Assembly (NCBI GenBank): GCA_910579035.1
Contig: CAJTSR010000033.1
Coordinates: 1-25,366, forward strand
DNA: 25,366 nt
Source: an uncultured Muribaculaceae bacterium
GTDB lineage: Bacteria > Bacteroidota > Bacteroidia > Bacteroidales > Muribaculaceae
Direction: 5' to 3'
Part shown: piece by piece, positions 23,842 through 25,366 of the stretch
Position numbering within the stretch: position 1 is the stretch's first letter
Layout of the letters: the number at the start of each line of letters is the position of its first letter
The notes under the pieces: model-generated
Told to the model about the DNA's origin: nothing
Seen by the model: the letters and a program-made list of their open reading frames with translations, nothing else
Databases searched by the model: none
Made by a program: the position numbers and the translations under genes

Positions 23842-25083
23842 TTACCTTATACCTTGCAGCCGCTCAAGATTTTTCTTAGCGGATTCAGAACCCAACTCAA
23901 CTGCCTCCCTGAAATAATTCAATCCCAAGTCTATATCCTGCTCCGTACCCAATCCATTGGCATATGCAACACCCAAAGCATTGAGCACCATCGCATTTAT
24001 TGGATTCCACAATTCATCTACACTGTCCTCTACCTCCTGTAGATATAGAAAGGCAACGTCATAATCCTGCACAACGCCCAGTCCTTCTTGGTAGCATATG
24101 GCAAGGTAGGCCGCCGACTTTAGTTCATATCCGCCTTTTGGATTATCATAGGCCTCTTTAAACCAATGCACAGCTTTGGCATAATCCTGCTCCACACTAC
24201 CCCAGCCGTCGAAATAATAATATCCGACCTGCCACTGTGCCCCGGGCTCGCCCCCGATAGCCGCAACTTCGTAAAAACGGAAAGCCATATCAACATCTTG
24301 TTCTACGCCACTGCCGGAATCATAACAACAGCCCGCATTAAAGGTTGCCTGAATATCGCCTCTCTGTGCAGCCTGGATATAATAATCCAAAGCCCCTTTC
24401 ATATCCTTCTTCACCTGACCAAGATATATACCGTATGCACAGCATACCACCGGAGAAATTTCGGCAAGCTTAAGGAAATAATGCTCATACAATTCCGAAT
24501 TGTCCTTTGCTAAGCCAGATTTCCATATATTTTGGTAATTACCCCATCCGGCCGCGATACGCCCTCTGAAACTGCGCTCGTAGTAATCCCGCGCTATCGG
24601 ATAAGCAAACTGATTGTAATCATCGACATTCTTAAATCGCTTGGCAAGCTCTGGCTCCACCAGCAGATAGTCACCCCAATAATAAACGTTTCCTATCATA
24701 TACTGGCAAAATGCATTACCACGCTCAGCCTGCTCCAGAATTTCCTCATAAGCCTCCTTAAAAGAAGCAAATGGCATTTCACGCTTCACCGAAGGAGTAA
24801 AATTACCTGTACGAGCAGCCATCAGCACTCCAGTCGCACTCCCCATCAAAGCACTTTTCTTAATAAGAAGCGACGCATTTGCTTCATCCGTGGCAAATCC
24901 TGCTCCGCTCCACACAAACTCCTCTCCCAAATGGCAACGACCAATGAAGCAGAGCGCATCAGCCTCCCCCCTTTGAGCTGCATCGAGCAACATCGCATAT
25001 CCACGACGCATCTCTTCCTTATCAAAACTTGTCCAAATAAGATCAACAGCCTTGACAACAGGCAAACTATATCTACCGTTCAT
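23842..25083 (-). CDS. Sel1-like repeat protein
   Basis: 413 residues composed of Sel1-type TPR helices: an N-terminal less regular part (1-200), then clear repeats from about 225 (for example ALDYYIQAAQRGDIQATFNAG, AFRFYEVAAIGGEPGAQWQVG, AVHWFKEAYDNPKGGYELKSAAYL, GLNYFREAVELGSESAKKNL). There is no signal peptide, so it is likely cytoplasmic. Sel1 repeats form protein-interaction scaffolds and the partner is unknown. It is the first gene of the minus-strand run and has a consensus promoter directly upstream. Confidence 0.85.
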   Translation of the reverse strand: MNGRYSLPVVKAVDLIWTSFDKEEMRRGYAMLLDAAQRGEADALCFIGRCHLGEEFVWSGAGFATDEANASLLIKKSALMGSATGVLMAARTGNFTPSVKREMPFASFKEAYEEILEQAERGNAFCQYMIGNVYYWGDYLLVEPELAKRFKNVDDYNQFAYPIARDYYERSFRGRIAAGWGNYQNIWKSGLAKDNSELYEHYFLKLAEISPVVCCAYGIYLGQVKKDMKGALDYYIQAAQRGDIQATFNAGCCYDSGSGVEQDVDMAFRFYEVAAIGGEPGAQWQVGYYYFDGWGSVEQDYAKAVHWFKEAYDNPKGGYELKSAAYLAICYQEGLGVVQDYDVAFLYLQEVEDSVDELWNPINAMVLNALGVAYANGLGTEQDIDLGLNYFREAVELGSESAKKNLERLQGIR

Positions 25084-25107
25084 AACGTCTTCCTAAATTA
25101 CGAACTG

Positions 25108-25138
25108 CAAAAATAGCGAAATTCCCCAAGCCCGCAAA
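25108..25138 (-). promoter_or_regulatory. Consensus promoter of the Sel1 gene run
   Basis: On the minus strand TTTG (25135-25138), 19 bases, then TATTTTTG (25108-25115): an exact match to the Bacteroidota TTTG-N19-TAnnTTTG promoter. The predicted leader is about 18 bases to the ATG at 25081-25083. Confidence 0.7.
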
Positions 25139-25178
25139 ATTAATTAGGTGGGCAGGTGGCGCGGGTCCACGGTCGCAC

Positions 25179-25279
25179 GTAGGGTCGCGATATATCGCGG
25201 CCCGGCAGGCGGCGGACTGGCGGGCGAGATTCCGGAAGGTCACCGGCGGCGCGGGGGCCGCGGTTTATCGCGACCCTAC
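25179..25279. repeat. REPIN-like inverted pair of GC-rich palindromic repeats
   Basis: Two 25-base units, 25179-25203 and 25255-25279, are inverted copies of each other with 23 of 25 positions identical. Each begins with GTAGGGTCGCGATA on its outer side. The left one contains a perfect palindrome CGCGATATATCGCG. About 50 very GC-rich bases separate them. Two REP-like elements in opposite orientation form the classic REPIN arrangement. It lies between the Sel1 promoter and the rRNA terminator, and no gene overlaps it. Confidence 0.65.
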
Positions 25280-25284
25280 AACAC

Positions 25285-25320
25285 AAAAAAAGGCCCGGAG
25301 GGCTGGTGCCTTCCGGGCCT
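25285..25320 (-). terminator. Terminator of the rRNA operon
   Basis: On the minus strand, arms AGGCCCGGA (25312-25320) and TCCGGGCCT (25291-25299), with an inner GGC/GCC extension, are followed by a run of seven T (25285-25291). It lies directly after the 5S rRNA 3' end and is a textbook intrinsic terminator. Confidence 0.9.
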
Positions 25321-25327
25321 GAGAGGG

Positions 25328-25366
25328 GGCGGTTACCTACTTTCCCACTTTCGCAGTATCATCGGC
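25328..25366 (-). rRNA. rrf: 5S rRNA, 3' end only (partial)
   Basis: The minus-strand sequence reads GCCGATGATACTGCGAAAGT followed by GGGAAAGTAGGTAACCGCC, which matches the conserved 3' portion of bacterial 5S rRNA (GATGGTACTGC...GGGAGAGTAGG). The rest of the gene, and presumably 23S and 16S, lie beyond the right edge. The operon is transcribed leftward and ends at the adjacent terminator. Confidence 0.92.

Noticed and set aside
1..25366. CRISPR arrays, insertion sequences, prophage or tRNA genes
   Set aside because: I saw no spaced direct repeats, transposase signatures, phage structural genes or complete tRNA cloverleaf anywhere in the window.

Overview
This window looks like the chromosome of a gut-type member of the Bacteroidales, probably Muribaculaceae or a close relative. 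That placement is an inference. It rests on a SusC/SusD pair, surface lipoprotein signals with acidic residues after the Cys, Bacteroidota-type promoters (TTG/TTTG, 19-20 bases, then TAnnTTTG), the lack of Shine-Dalgarno sequences, and a 5S rRNA end at the right edge.

Left part (1-4719, all minus strand). An unrecognised open frame runs off the left edge and has an in-frame stop just after its likely start codon. Next comes an operon of an ECF sigma factor, an atypical one-TM anti-sigma-like protein, a TonB-dependent receptor without a SusD partner, and a small ORF that starts with TTG. It ends at a hairpin.

Centre (4851-21869) is a sialic acid (N-acetylneuraminate) utilisation locus. A ROK-family regulator is divergent from a long plus-strand operon across 554 AT-rich bases that hold promoters for both sides and a 20-bp palindrome. 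The operon order is YhcH/NanQ-like anomerase, Neu5Ac lyase (nanA), AGE-type N-acylglucosamine 2-epimerase (nanE of the Bacteroides type), SusC-like transporter, SusD-like lipoprotein, two tandem paralogous beta-propeller proteins, and a lipoprotein with two PKD domains and a PQQ-like propeller. A strong terminator follows, then an MFS transporter (nanT-like) and GlcNAc-6-P deacetylase (nagA). The inferred flow is: sialic acid released or captured at the surface, import by SusC/D, MFS transport across the inner membrane, anomerisation, cleavage to ManNAc plus pyruvate, epimerisation to GlcNAc, phosphorylation by a kinase encoded elsewhere, and deacetylation by NagA. The window has no GH33 sialidase, no GlcNAc kinase and no NagB. 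The two propeller paralogs sit where a sialidase would be expected and are the best candidate for something undescribed.

Right part (21905-25366, minus strand). A run of four genes (Sel1-repeat protein, CAT-like acyltransferase, small outer-membrane barrel, DJ-1/PfpI protein) follows a consensus promoter. Beyond them are a GC-rich REPIN-like inverted pair, a strong terminator and the 3' end of 5S rRNA, which is the tail of an rRNA operon entering from the right.
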